The notes: a model not told the origin generated them from the sequence alone. DNA of 64,000 nt from Mycobacterium deserti (GCF_025345615.1 NZ_JAODWD010000006.1:434001-498000), one strand, 5' to 3'; numbered from the stretch's first letter, positions 19,340-32,948 are shown. Made by a program: numbers and translations.

Positions 19340-19951
19340 ATGTTTGAGGGCCCGGTCCAGGATCTCATCGACGAGCTCGGCAAGTTGCCGGGCATCGGGC
19401 CGAAGAGTGCGCAGCGCATCGCGTTCCACCTGTTGTCGGTCGAGCCGCCGGACATCGACCGGCTGACCGCGGTGCTGAGCAAGGTCCGCGACGGTGTCAC
19501 GTTCTGCGCGGTGTGCGGAAACGTGTCCGACGACGAACGATGCCGGATCTGCTCGGACGCGCGCCGCGACGGCTCGGTGGTGTGCGTCGTGGAGGAGCCC
19601 AAGGACGTGCAGGCCGTCGAGCGCACCCGCGAGTTCCGCGGGCGCTACCACGTGCTGGGCGGCGCGCTCGACCCGTTGTCCGGAATCGGACCCGAGCAGC
19701 TGCGAATCCGCGAGCTGCTCACCAGGATCGGTGACCGAGTCGACGGGGTGGACATCGCCGAGGTGATCATCGCTACCGACCCGAACACCGAGGGTGAGGC
19801 CACGGCGACGTATCTGATGCGGATGCTGCGCGACATCCCCGGGCTCACCGTGACGCGAATCGCCTCGGGGTTGCCCATGGGCGGCGACCTCGAGTTCGCC
19901 GACGAGTTGACGCTTGGCCGCGCGCTGGCCGGCCGCCGCGCGATGGCCTAG
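19340..19951 (+). CDS. recR: Recombination mediator RecR
   Basis: 203 aa. Helix-hairpin-helix GIGPKSAQR (residues 18-26), a zinc finger with Cys56, Cys59, Cys68 and Cys71 ([17 protein letters not shown]), and a Toprim domain starting near residue 78 ([10 protein letters not shown]) with [16 protein letters not shown] carrying the acidic residues. Works with RecF and RecO in gap repair. Cotranscribed with ybaB. Confidence 0.96.
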   Translation: MFEGPVQDLIDELGKLPGIGPKSAQRIAFHLLSVEPPDIDRLTAVLSKVRDGVTFCAVCGNVSDDERCRICSDARRDGSVVCVVEEPKDVQAVERTREFRGRYHVLGGALDPLSGIGPEQLRIRELLTRIGDRVDGVDIAEVIIATDPNTEGEATATYLMRMLRDIPGLTVTRIASGLPMGGDLEFADELTLGRALAGRRAMA

Positions 19952-19990
19952 TCGCCCTTTTTCCGCTGGCTGCGCACCTGAATCTCTGCG

Positions 19991-20046
19991 CGCCGAAATC
20001 CGAGTTTTGTCGACGTCTACTCGAACTTCCGCTACAGAACTCGGAT
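19991..20046. repeat. Inverted repeat downstream of recR, related to one at 35.1 kb
   Basis: ATCCGAGTT (19998-20006) and AACTCGGAT (20038-20046) are perfect 9-bp arms around a 31-bp loop. The left side, CGCCGAAATCCGAGTTTTGT, matches the reverse complement of the repeat near 35.1 kb except for one base, so this is a dispersed mycobacterial palindromic element. It could also end recR transcripts. Confidence 0.6.
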
Positions 20047-20084
20047 CTCGTGGACCTGTCAGTGCCGCGGGGCACGATGCAGGC

Positions 20085-20950
20085 ATGGTTGACGTGATTC
20101 TGGGTGGTGAAGCGGTCGCCGCCGGCGTGGTGACGCGTCATGAACTGCGACGCTGGTACACACCGATTTATCGCGGGGTGTTCGCTGCGAAAGACGGCGA
20201 CCTGACGTTGCGTGACCGGGCGATCGGGGCGTGGTTGACCACGAGGCGGAAGGGTGTGATCGCAGGAGTCGCCGCGTCGGCGTTGCACGGCGCGCCATGG
20301 GTCGACCCCACCGTGCCGGTGGAGGTCGCAGGCGTCAAGAGTCAGCCGCAGGACGGACTCGCACCCCGCTCCGAACGGATCGCCGACGACGAGATCACCC
20401 GCATCGCCGGCCTTCCGGTCACCACACGAGTGCGAACGGCGTTCGACATGGGACGCCACCTTTACCGGCCGGAGGCACTGGCCCGGCTCGACGCGCTGAT
20501 GTGGAACCAGTCGTTCGACATCGCCGAAGTGGCGGCCCTCGCGCAGCGGTATCCGCGCGCGAGAGGTGTTCGGCAACTACGCGAGCTGCTTCCCCTCGTC
20601 GACGGGGGAGCGGCGTCGCCGCAAGAGTCCCGGGTCCGATTGTCGTTGCACGACGCGGGCTTTCCCGCCCTGAGACGCAGATACCCGTGGTGATCGGCGT
20701 CCGGCCGGAGGCGTGGCTCGACATGGGGTGGCGCGACTTTCAGGTTGCGGTCGAGTACGACGGTGACCACCACCGCACGAACCGCCGCCAGTACGTCAAG
20801 GACATCGCTCGGCTGCGGATGCTGGAGTCGATGGGCTGGACGGTCATTCGCGTCATCGCCGAGGAACGGCCGTGGGAGTGGCTCGCCAGGGTCGAGGCGG
20901 CCCTGATCAGAAGAGGTTGCCCCGTGGAGGTGAACGCCTACGCCGCGTAG
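20085..20950 (+). pseudogene. Frameshifted AbiEi/DUF559-type protein
   Basis: The first frame (20085-20693) encodes an AbiEi-like N-terminal region (GVVTRHELRRWYTPIYRGVFA) and ends at RRRYPW. The protein family continues in the next frame: GLSRPETQIPVVIG, then VAVEYDGDHHRTNRRQYVKDIARLR and GWTVIRVIAEERPWEW, a DUF559/PD-(D/E)XK-like C-terminal domain ending at 20950. Sense is restored by adding one base around 20663-20668 (TTTCCCGCCCTG), so a single-base deletion, or a sequencing error, split the gene. An intact form would be about 288 aa. Such proteins are often solitary in mycobacteria; function unknown. Confidence 0.75.
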
Positions 20951-20952
20951 CG

Positions 20953-21669
20953 CTAGACGCGCCGCGGCGCTGCGAGGCGTTCCCGCCGAAGTCGGGTGAC
21001 CTCGTCGATCTCCAACGGCGGCAGGTCGCCCACGACCTGGCTCAACAGGTGGTCGGCGAGTTCGGGATTGCGGGCCAGACATGGCCCGTGCAGATACGTC
21101 GCGACCACGCTGCCCTGCACGGCCCCGTCGAGACCGTCGCCCGCGCGGTTGCCCGCCCCGGATACCACCTTCGCCAGCGGTTTGGCGTCGGAGCCCAATA
21201 CCGTTCCGCCGCGGTGATTTTCGAAGCCGGTCAGCCGGTCGGACAGACCGGTCAGCATGGGCTGCGACACCACCTCGCCGATGGTCCGCTGATCCTGCGG
21301 CGACGTCGTCACGTCCAGCATCCCGACCCCGTCGACCCTTTCGCCCGACGACGTCTCATACCAGTGCCCGAGCACCTGGATCGCCGCGCAGATCGCCAGC
21401 ACCGGCGCGCCGCGCTCCGCCGCCTGTTGCAAACCCGGATACCGCTGCAGGTGCTTGGTGGCCAGTCGCTGCGCGTAGTCCTCGGCGCCGCCGAGCGTGT
21501 AGAGATCCAACTCGGCGGGCACCGGATCCGACAGCGTGATCTCCACGACCTCGGCGTCGATGCCGCGCATCCGCAGCCGTTGCCGCAGGACGACCGAGTT
21601 GCCGCCGTCGCCGTAGGTGCCCATCACATCGGGCAGCACCAACCCGATCCGCACCGTCGACTCAGGCAT
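20953..21669 (-). CDS. gatD: Lipid II isoglutaminyl synthase, glutamine amidotransferase subunit GatD
   Basis: 238 aa class I glutamine amidotransferase of the CobQ2 group. Cys94 (VLAICAAIQVLG) is the nucleophile and His194 (TYLHGP) the catalytic base. With MurT it amidates the D-glutamate of the peptidoglycan stem peptide to D-isoglutamine. The ATG at 21667-21669 (MPESTVRIG) overlaps the murT 3' end by 8 nt. It is preferred to the in-frame upstream start at 21708, which would lie deep inside murT. Confidence 0.9.
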   Translation of the reverse strand: MPESTVRIGLVLPDVMGTYGDGGNSVVLRQRLRMRGIDAEVVEITLSDPVPAELDLYTLGGAEDYAQRLATKHLQRYPGLQQAAERGAPVLAICAAIQVLGHWYETSSGERVDGVGMLDVTTSPQDQRTIGEVVSQPMLTGLSDRLTGFENHRGGTVLGSDAKPLAKVVSGAGNRAGDGLDGAVQGSVVATYLHGPCLARNPELADHLLSQVVGDLPPLEIDEVTRLRRERLAAPRRV

Positions 21670-22939
21670 TCTCCCCCCCGTCGCTTCGCTCCCGCCCCCT
21701 GCGACCATGTCGCTCCAAAACCCTGTTGAGTTGCAGAAACGCGGTGTAGTTGGCGATCACCTCGACATGACCCGGCGGGCACGACGCGATGGCCGCCACC
21801 GTGTCGTGCACCAGCGTGTGCTCGACGCCGGCGTAGCCCAGTCGCACCGCCAGGTCCGTTCCACGCTCACCGGCGGCCACCACCTGCGTGTCGTCGAAGT
21901 GCTCGAACCGCACGTCCCACAGCCAAGACAGGTCCTCGCCGTCGGGCACCTGCCCGTTGACCGAAATCACCACGCCCGCACCGTGTTTGTCGACCATCGA
22001 CAGTGCCTCCTGCCAGCCGGCCGGATTCTTGGCCAGCAGCACGCGGGCGGTGTGCGCGCCGAGACGGACCGTGCGATAACGACCGGCGACCTCGTCGACA
22101 CCGGACACCGCCGCGACGGCGGCCGCCGGGTCGGCCCCCAACGTCACCGCGGCCGCAACCGCCTGGGTGGCGTTGCCGCGGTTGACCGCGCCCGGGAGTG
22201 CCAACGTCATCGGCATCGACAAGCCGCCCGGCCCATGGATGTTCGCCTCGTCGTAGCACCATTGCGGGTTCGGTCGTTTGAAGTCGGTTCCGGTCGAATA
22301 CCATTCGACGTCCTCGCGGACGATGATCTCACCGGAGCGAGGGCAGCTCACGGAGTCGTTGGCCCAGCTGCCCCCGGCGGCCACCCACACCACGTTCGGG
22401 TGGTCGTAGGCCGCCGACGTCATCAGTACGTCGTCACAGTTCGCGACGACGACCGCGGACGGATGCCGCGCCAGCCCGGCCCGCAACGTCCGTTCGATGT
22501 GGTTGATCTCACCCACCCGGTCGAGTTGGTCGCGCGACAGATTCAGCAGCACGATCACCGACGGATCGACGGCGTCGGCCACATGCGGCACGTGCATCTC
22601 GTCGACTTCCAGCGCAGCCAGCGTTGCGTCGCGCGCACTGGCCAGCGCGGCGACCAGGCCGGCATCCATGTTCGCGCCTTCGGCGTTGGTGGCCACTGCC
22701 CCGATGGTGCGCAACGCCGCCGCGGCCATCCTGGTGGTGGTCGATTTGCCGTTGGTGCCGGTCACCACCACGGTGCGACGGCCCGCGCCGAGTTGGCTCA
22801 ACAGGGATTTGTCGAGGGCCAGGGCGACGAGGCCACCGATCATCGCGCCTGCGCCGCGGCCGGTGACGCGCGACGCCCAGCGCGCGCCTGCGCCCGCGGC
22901 GAGCGCGATTCGTCCTCGTGTGGTGACCACCCCCGGCAT
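21662..22939 (-). CDS. murT: Lipid II isoglutaminyl synthase, Mur-ligase-like subunit MurT
   Basis: About 425 aa Mur-ligase fold. ATP loop VVTGTNGKSTTTR is near residues 59-71, EVDEMHVPHV near 120, and a MurT C-terminal DUF1727 domain follows. A zinc ribbon is expected between the halves; only CPRSG and WCYDE are seen, so the usual CxxC knuckles look incomplete. Forms the amidating complex with GatD. ATG 22937-22939 chosen by alignment to the Rv3712 type; the open frame runs further upstream. Confidence 0.9.
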   Translation of the reverse strand: MPGVVTTRGRIALAAGAGARWASRVTGRGAGAMIGGLVALALDKSLLSQLGAGRRTVVVTGTNGKSTTTRMAAAALRTIGAVATNAEGANMDAGLVAALASARDATLAALEVDEMHVPHVADAVDPSVIVLLNLSRDQLDRVGEINHIERTLRAGLARHPSAVVVANCDDVLMTSAAYDHPNVVWVAAGGSWANDSVSCPRSGEIIVREDVEWYSTGTDFKRPNPQWCYDEANIHGPGGLSMPMTLALPGAVNRGNATQAVAAAVTLGADPAAAVAAVSGVDEVAGRYRTVRLGAHTARVLLAKNPAGWQEALSMVDKHGAGVVISVNGQVPDGEDLSWLWDVRFEHFDDTQVVAAGERGTDLAVRLGYAGVEHTLVHDTVAAIASCPPGHVEVIANYTAFLQLNRVLERHGRRGRERSDGGENA

Positions 22940-23015
22940 CTTAGGTAGCCGACACGCTGGACGAGCGATCCGGTGATGTCCCGGGTTTGTCAGGGGCTCG
23001 TGCCATTCTCGAAAC

Positions 23016-24005
23016 GTGGACCAATCCTGGGGCCGGCCGGCAAACGAGCCCGGTGCGGGCTGGGCGGTCGTCGACGTGGAGACGTCGGGATTCCGTCCTG
23101 GGCAGGCCCGCGTGGTGAGCATCGCCGCCCTGGCGCTCGGTGACGACGGCAACGTCGAACACAGTCTCTACAGCCTGCTCAATCCCGGTGTGGATCCCGG
23201 GCCCACTCACGTGCACGGATTGACTGCGGAGATGCTGGCCGGCCAGCCCCGATTCGGCGACATCGTCGGCGACCTTGTCGAGCTCCTGCGGGGACGCACA
23301 CTGGTGGCCCACAACGTCGGCTTCGACTACTCGTTTTTGGCCGCCGAGGCCGAACTCGTCGGCGCGGAACTGCCCGTCGACACCGTGATGTGCACCGTCG
23401 AACTGACCCGCCGCCTGGACCTGGGCACCGACAATCTGCGGCTGGAAACCCTCGCCGCGCATTGGGGCATCACGCAGATGAAGCCGCACGACGCGCTCGA
23501 CGACGCGATGGTTTTGGCGCAGATCCTCAAACCGGTGCTGTTCCGCGCCCGTGAGCGCAGAGTCTGGCTGCCGGTGCACCCGGTGACGCGGCGCCGCTGG
23601 CCCAACGGCGCTGTCACACACGACGAGTTGCGTCCGTTCAAGGCGGTGGCGTCGCGGCTGCCCTGTCCGTATCTGAACCCTGGGCGGTACGTGGAGGGCC
23701 GACCGCTTGTGCAGGGTATGCGCGTCGCACTGTCCGCTGAGGTCATCCGAACGCACGAAGAACTCGTCGAACGCATCGTGCACGCCGGCTTGTCCTACAC
23801 CGACAACATCGACCTCGAGACGTCGCTGATCATCTGCAACGACCCCGCACCCGAGCACGGCAAGGGATATCAGGCCAACGAACTCGGTGTGCCGCTCGTC
23901 CGTGACGACGAGTTCATGCGCCACCTCGGGTCGGTCGTCGGCGGCACCGGCATCGAGGAGTTCGCCGACGCCACGCTGGCGGGCGACCAGTTCGCGCTGT
24001 TCTGA
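23016..24005 (+). CDS. DEDDh 3'-5' exonuclease, DnaQ-like
   Basis: 329 aa. Exonuclease motifs: VVDVETSGF (DxE, residues 15-23), LVAHNVGFDYSFL (ExoII) and KPHDALDDAMVLAQIL (ExoIII, HxxxxD). The C-terminal 100 residues (MRVALSAEVIRTHEELVERI...ELGVPLVRDDEFMRHL) look like a BRCT-type domain. The Rv3711c orthologue is annotated as epsilon subunit, but proofreading in mycobacteria is mainly by the DnaE1 PHP domain, so this is more likely a repair or RNA/DNA trimming nuclease. GTG start; CATTCT box 6 nt before it. Confidence 0.85.
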   Translation: MDQSWGRPANEPGAGWAVVDVETSGFRPGQARVVSIAALALGDDGNVEHSLYSLLNPGVDPGPTHVHGLTAEMLAGQPRFGDIVGDLVELLRGRTLVAHNVGFDYSFLAAEAELVGAELPVDTVMCTVELTRRLDLGTDNLRLETLAAHWGITQMKPHDALDDAMVLAQILKPVLFRARERRVWLPVHPVTRRRWPNGAVTHDELRPFKAVASRLPCPYLNPGRYVEGRPLVQGMRVALSAEVIRTHEELVERIVHAGLSYTDNIDLETSLIICNDPAPEHGKGYQANELGVPLVRDDEFMRHLGSVVGGTGIEEFADATLAGDQFALF

Positions 24006-24011
24006 CGGATC

Positions 24012-24068
24012 TTGTATTCACTACACCCGTAGTGGTAGCGTCGCTCTTATGACCACTACAGATGTAGT
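24012..24068 (+). promoter_or_regulatory. Promoter with two ACTAC-N4-GTAGT operators
   Basis: Inverted repeat 1 CACTAC-ACCC-GTAGTG (24019-24034) lies between a -35-like TTGTAT (24012-24017) and a -10-like TAGCGT (24036-24041). Inverted repeat 2 ACTACA-GA-TGTAGT (24055-24068) lies just inside the gene, centres 35 bp apart. Both fit ACTAC-N4-GTAGT. The -10 ends 7 nt before ATG 24049, so the mRNA is probably leaderless. Likely bound by the TetR protein encoded at 24495. Confidence 0.7.
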
Positions 24069-24494
24069 ACAGCGGCCGTCGATCCATGCTTTTTACCGCC
24101 GGCACGGCTATTTCTTCCGCGAAGCGGCGATGCTCACCATCGCGATGGGGTTCTGCATGCACCTCTATCGGGTCGTTTTCGGAGATGACGCCGCGCTGCA
24201 GTACGTGATGACACCGACGACGGACAAGGTGTTGCTCGTACCCATGACATACGCAGCAGTCGCGGGAATTCTGCTCGCGCGTCGAGTCGAGTTCGCGAAC
24301 ACTCCGCACAAGATCTTCTTCACGTGGTCGCTGGTCTACATCGGACTCAGTGTCCCGATGCACGTTTACTTCGGCGTGATCCGCGACAACGTCGACTTCT
24401 ATTTCGACTTCTTCGCAGTCTGGTTCAGCTATCTGCTGTTCCCGTTCTACGCTGCGCTTCTCACGATGTTCTTCAAACTGCGCTATAGGAACTG

Positions 24495-24495
<1 letters not shown>
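24049..24495 (+). CDS. Small integral membrane protein
   Basis: 148 aa with about four hydrophobic helices (MLTIAMGFCMHLYRVVFG, VLLVPMTYAAVAGILLA, FFTWSLVYIGLSVPMHVYF, FDFFAVWFSYLLFPFYAALLTMFF). ATG 24049 follows the operator-bearing promoter, and its TGA shares a base with the ATG of the TetR gene (TGATG). Conserved Met/His in membrane segments are notable, but no known family is recognised. Its role is presumably controlled by, and linked to, the downstream regulator. Confidence 0.78.
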
Positions 24496-26929
<2,434 letters not shown>

Positions 26930-26953
26930 TCACGACCGGCGCATCGCGAACAC

Positions 26954-26991
26954 CCGCGACGGGAAGCCGGTCTGATCAGACCCCGTCGCGG
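26954..26991 (-). promoter_or_regulatory. leuA attenuator-like RNA hairpin
   Basis: On the leuA strand, CCGCGACGGG (26982-26991) pairs perfectly with CCCGTCGCGG (26954-26963). Between them lies a perfect palindrome, GGTCTGATCAGACC (26969-26982), sharing one base with the outer arm. The 5' arm covers the last codons of the leader peptide, so a ribosome held at its Leu codons would block the stem. No U-run follows, so it could act as an atypical terminator or a translation block. Confidence 0.7.
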
Positions 26992-27017
26992 CTGCCGAGA
27001 AGGAGCACCCGCTGCAC
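26976..27017 (-). CDS. leuA leader peptide (Leu-Leu-Leu)
   Basis: A 13-codon frame from GTG 27015-27017 to TGA 26976-26978 encodes MQRVLLLGSRDGV with three consecutive Leu codons (CTC CTT CTC). A TAGAGT box (27024-27029) ends 6 nt before the GTG, so the peptide is probably translated from the first base of a leaderless mRNA. Leucine starvation would stall ribosomes here and change folding of the hairpin that follows. Leucine attenuators ahead of leuA are known or predicted in Actinobacteria; this instance is read from sequence. Confidence 0.72.
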   Translation of the reverse strand: MQRVLLLGSRDGV

Positions 27018-27065
27018 CCCGCAACTCTAGCAAGCCGAGCAGGCAAGCCAAAATGCCAGCTCGTG

Positions 27066-27839
27066 CTAGTCGTCCAGGCTGCCCAACGTCAGGTTGACCG
27101 TCGTCCCCGTCATCGCGCTTGCCTTGTCCGAGGCCACGAAGACCGCGACGTCCGCCAGTTCACGGACCGCCATCAACCGGCGGGCGTGCGTCCTGCCCGC
27201 CAGGGCCTCCTGCCACTGCTCCCACGTCACGCCCGACGCGGCGGCACGCGGCTCGAAGGCATCCCTGATCGTCGGCGTCTCCGGCATGGCCTGCGGTCGC
27301 AACCCGACGACGCGAATGCCGTGCGGCGCCAGTTCCGCCGATAGCCCGCGCGTGAGTGCCTCCTTGGCGGCTTGCGCGGGCCCGTAGCCGCCGACCAGCG
27401 GAATGCCGGTCCGTGAATGCAGCGCGGTGACCGTCATGATGACCCCCGAGCGGTTCGGGACCATTCGCCGCGCGGCCAGCCGGGCGATCAGAAAGTAGGA
27501 CCGGGCATGCGTCGCGATCGGCGCACAGAACTGCTCGACGCCCAACTCGGTCATGGGCACGCCGAGAATCGACGCGTTGGGTATGCCCACCGCGTCGAAC
27601 ACGATGTCGACCCGGCCTGCCTGGTCCACGACGGACTGCAAGTGGCTGTCGACCGCCCGCTCGTCGAGGGCGTCGACCTGCGCGCCGTCGACGTTCAGAT
27701 CCTCCGCGACGACCTGCACCGTCTGGCGACGGCGCCCGGCGAGGAACACCGTCGCACCCTCGGACGCGAAGGCCCGCGCCACCGCCGCACCGATCGCGCC
27801 GCCCGCGCCATAGATCACCGCAACTTTGTCGTCAAGCAT
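27066..27839 (-). CDS. Short-chain dehydrogenase/reductase
   Basis: 257 aa. NAD(P) motif VIYGAGGAIGAAVA (classical TGxxxGIG altered to YGAGGAIG), a basic AGRRRQ after beta-2 hinting at NADPH, and FDAVGIP in place of NNAG. The catalytic Ser-Tyr-Lys is not canonical: GGYGPAQAAKEAL has Tyr and Lys with four residues between them (expected YxxxK), so activity is uncertain. Substrate unknown. Divergent from the ECF sigma gene, 90 bp apart. Confidence 0.78.
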   Translation of the reverse strand: MLDDKVAVIYGAGGAIGAAVARAFASEGATVFLAGRRRQTVQVVAEDLNVDGAQVDALDERAVDSHLQSVVDQAGRVDIVFDAVGIPNASILGVPMTELGVEQFCAPIATHARSYFLIARLAARRMVPNRSGVIMTVTALHSRTGIPLVGGYGPAQAAKEALTRGLSAELAPHGIRVVGLRPQAMPETPTIRDAFEPRAAASGVTWEQWQEALAGRTHARRLMAVRELADVAVFVASDKASAMTGTTVNLTLGSLDD

Positions 27840-27929
27840 CACGGTTATGAAGACCCCGCGAACCGACCGAACCGGCCGCTGCGGAAGCGACCAGTTCCCG
27901 CGGCCGCCGGTGTCTGTACGAAGGTGGAT

Positions 27930-28913
27930 GTGGTGACAGCGGACCTGATGACCAGGGCGCGGGCAGGAGACGGCGACGCGTTCCGGAGGCTGACCGAGCC
28001 GCATCGACGGGAACTGCACGCCCACTGCTACCGGATGCTGGGCTCCCTGCAGGACGCCGAGGACGCACTTCAGGACACCCTGCTGGCCGCCTGGCAGGGT
28101 TTCGGCGAGTTCGAACAACGCGCCTCACTGCGGACCTGGCTCTACCGAATCGCCACCAATCGGTGCCTCAACGCCAGGCGTTCGGCGAGCAGGCGCTCCG
28201 CTGCGGAATGGAATGTTCCCGGCGTCGAGCCACCCGAGCCGACCAGGCTTGGTCGGGTCCCGTGGTTGGAGCCGTTTCCCGATGATCTCCACGACGTCGG
28301 CGAGCCTGGCCCGGAAGCGCGTGTCGAGCAGGCGGAGTCGATCTCGCTGGCGTTCGTGACGGCTATGCAACTGCTGCCGCCCCGCCAGGTAGCCGTCCTG
28401 ATCCTGCGCGACGTCCTGGCGTTCCGCGCGGCCGAAGTGGCCGAGATGCTCGACTCGAGCGTCGAATCGGTCAACAGCGCCCTGCGGCGTGCGCGCGCCG
28501 GGCTGCACGACCGACGCACCGACGCACCCAGAGCGGGCTCGGCTCACGCGGGCACCACCGTGAGCAGGTTCGTCAGGGCGTGGGAAGCCGCCGACCTCGA
28601 AGCGCTGGTGTCCCTGTTGACCGACGACGTGTTCATCGCGATGCCGCCGATGCCCTTCGAATACGAGGGCCGCGTGCTGGTGCTCCGGTTCTGCAGCCGG
28701 TTGTTCGACGCCGGTCGCAGGTTCGATCTGATACCGACGGGGGCCAACGGCCAACCAGCGTTCGGGGTGTACCTGCGTACGTCCGCGGGGACCCGCCCCG
28801 GCGTCGGCTTGTACGTGCTGACGCTGTCCGGCGACCGGATCTGCGCGATGACGCGTTTCGACAGCAGCGTTCTCGCGTGGTTCGGCTTGCCGCGCTCGTT
28901 GCCGCGTCGCTAG
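27930..28913 (+). CDS. ECF sigma factor with SnoaL-like C-terminal domain
   Basis: About 327 aa. Region 2: YRMLGSLQDAEDALQDTLLAAWQGFGEFEQRASLRTWLYRIATNRCL; region 4: LPPRQVAVLILRDVLAFRAAEVAEMLDSSVESVNSALRRARAGL. The last about 125 residues form an NTF2/SnoaL-like domain (FVRAWEAADLEALVSLLTDDVFIAMPPMP), as in the SigG/SigJ-type factors that lack a separate anti-sigma. GTG 27930 with GAAGG 6 nt before is chosen; GTG 27924 and 27933 are alternatives. Confidence 0.87.
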   Translation: MVTADLMTRARAGDGDAFRRLTEPHRRELHAHCYRMLGSLQDAEDALQDTLLAAWQGFGEFEQRASLRTWLYRIATNRCLNARRSASRRSAAEWNVPGVEPPEPTRLGRVPWLEPFPDDLHDVGEPGPEARVEQAESISLAFVTAMQLLPPRQVAVLILRDVLAFRAAEVAEMLDSSVESVNSALRRARAGLHDRRTDAPRAGSAHAGTTVSRFVRAWEAADLEALVSLLTDDVFIAMPPMPFEYEGRVLVLRFCSRLFDAGRRFDLIPTGANGQPAFGVYLRTSAGTRPGVGLYVLTLSGDRICAMTRFDSSVLAWFGLPRSLPRR

Positions 28914-28953
28914 GGCCGAGGCGGCGCGCCTGACGGTCGCTAGAGTCGCTGCC

Positions 28954-29403
28954 GTGAACCTCGACCGGCGCTGGTGGATCGCGATCGCGGTCCTCGTCGT
29001 CGTCGCCGTCGCGCTCATCGTGAACCGCGTCGCGTTCCAGCCGCCGCAGGAGTGCCGGCCGGTGCAGGAACTGCTGGACTTCAACCAGGCGCAGACCGAG
29101 GTCATCGGGTCCGCGTCGGGAAAGTCCGAAGGGGTTCCCAGCCAGGCCGAAGAGGCCGCCTACCGGGCGTGGGCCGACGGTCTGGCCGATCGCGCCCAGA
29201 ACGTCAGCGCCCCGGACTTCGCGTTCACCGCGGGCCAGGTCGCCACCCTGGCCGACGACTTCGTCGAGAAGTTGGGCACGCTGCGCACGCAGGCGCAGTC
29301 ACGCGCGCCCGGCGCCCCGACCCCGCCGGTGGTGTTCGAGATGGATGCGTTGAGCACCCAGATCTCACAGAAGCTCGCCGAATTGTCCGACGCCTGTTCG
29401 TGA
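28954..29403 (+). CDS. Membrane-anchored hypothetical protein
   Basis: 149 aa with an N-terminal anchor (RRWWIAIAVLVVVAVALIVNRVAF) and a helical exported domain with two Cys (ECRPVQ and SDACS at the extreme C-terminus). A TAGAGT box (28941-28946) ends 7 nt before GTG 28954, so the mRNA may be leaderless. It lies just before ask with a 78-bp gap. No family function is recognised. Confidence 0.75.
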   Translation: MNLDRRWWIAIAVLVVVAVALIVNRVAFQPPQECRPVQELLDFNQAQTEVIGSASGKSEGVPSQAEEAAYRAWADGLADRAQNVSAPDFAFTAGQVATLADDFVEKLGTLRTQAQSRAPGAPTPPVVFEMDALSTQISQKLAELSDACS

Positions 29404-29481
29404 CGCCACCGGCGGGATAAATCGGGTGCGCAGACCCCTTATCCTTGGTGGGATCTTTTCCAGGACTCGAAAGGTTTCGCA

Positions 29482-31809
<2,328 letters not shown>

Positions 31810-31817
31810 CGCGCGCG

Positions 31818-32948
31818 GTGGTTTGCGTTCGCGCCGTCGGTGCGATGGTGATCGCCGCGTGGACACTGACCGCGCCGGCCGCATACGCCCAGCCCGCGGC
31901 GCCGATCCCGGATCCGGTGCTGCCGCCGCTGGCGCCCGGCCAAGTCATCCGGATCGGCCCGACGGCGGGAACCGGCACGCCGACAAAGGATTACGGCGTC
32001 GGTGCCACCGACCTGTGCGAGTTCATGGAGTTCACCAGGGGAATTCTGCAGGTCTGCGGCGACAGCTTCGCCGGGCAGGGCGTCGGTTTCGGTGGCTGGT
32101 ACTCGCCGATCGCGCTGCACGTGGAAACCGACTCGATCGATGATCCGAACGGCGTACGTTACGACGGCGTGATGGGTACCACCAAGCCGCTGCTGGCGGA
32201 CGCAGCGCCGCCTGGGACGTCGCAATTGCCCGCAGGCGTCGTGCAGATCAACCGTGAGAACTACATGATGGTCACCACGACGCGCGATCTGAAACCACAG
32301 ACGTCCCGGTTGGTAAAAGCCGATCCCGCGCAGGGCAATTGGCCCACCGTCGAGGGCTCGGAGCGCGACGCGTCGTACGCCGAACACCACCAGTCACAGA
32401 TCAGCGGATACTACGACCCGATCCCCAGGCCCGACTCGCCGAGCGGCTGGGTGTACATCGTCGCCAACAACTTCGACCGCAGTTCGTCGGTGGTGCTGTA
32501 CCGCGCGACGCCGCAGACGTTCGACGAACGGTCGAACTGGCAGGGCTTCTCGTCGACGCTGGGTTGGGGACATCCGCCGACGCCGTTGTGGCCGGACTCG
32601 ATCGGCGAGATGAGCGTGCGCCAGATCGACGGCAAGACCGTGCTGTCGTACTTCAACGCCACTACCGGGAACATGGAGGTGCGGGTCGCCGCCGATCCGA
32701 CGGCACTGGGCACCGCGCCGGTGACCACAGTGGTTGTCGCGACCGAATGGCCCGAGCCCGTAGACCATCTCGGACCGCCGGAGAACAACCGGCTCGCACA
32801 GCCGTACGGCGGATACATCTCACCCGGATCGACACTCGAGGAGGTGCGCGTGTTCGTCAGCCAGTGGAACACCGGTCCGCGCGGCGGTGCGCCGTATCGG
32901 GTGATCCAGTACGCGGTGAACCCCTTGAAGCCCTATCCCTTCGGATAG
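31818..32948 (+). CDS. Secreted DUF4185 domain protein (Rv3707c type)
   Basis: 376 aa. Starts with GTG (VCVRAVGAMVIAAWTLTAPAAYA-Q), a signal peptide cleaved near residue 24. The mature part is a single DUF4185 region, with DYGVGATDLCEF, QVCGDSFAG and WVYIVANNFDRSSS as in the beta-propeller-like exported family. Lies 8 bp after asd and may be cotranscribed, though the function appears unrelated. Enzymatic role unknown. Confidence 0.82.
   Translation: MVCVRAVGAMVIAAWTLTAPAAYAQPAAPIPDPVLPPLAPGQVIRIGPTAGTGTPTKDYGVGATDLCEFMEFTRGILQVCGDSFAGQGVGFGGWYSPIALHVETDSIDDPNGVRYDGVMGTTKPLLADAAPPGTSQLPAGVVQINRENYMMVTTTRDLKPQTSRLVKADPAQGNWPTVEGSERDASYAEHHQSQISGYYDPIPRPDSPSGWVYIVANNFDRSSSVVLYRATPQTFDERSNWQGFSSTLGWGHPPTPLWPDSIGEMSVRQIDGKTVLSYFNATTGNMEVRVAADPTALGTAPVTTVVVATEWPEPVDHLGPPENNRLAQPYGGYISPGSTLEEVRVFVSQWNTGPRGGAPYRVIQYAVNPLKPYPFG

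Noticed and set aside
18871-19626. Upstream extension of the ami1 frame
   Set aside because: It crosses the oppositely coded ybaB and recR; the signal peptide begins at 18870.
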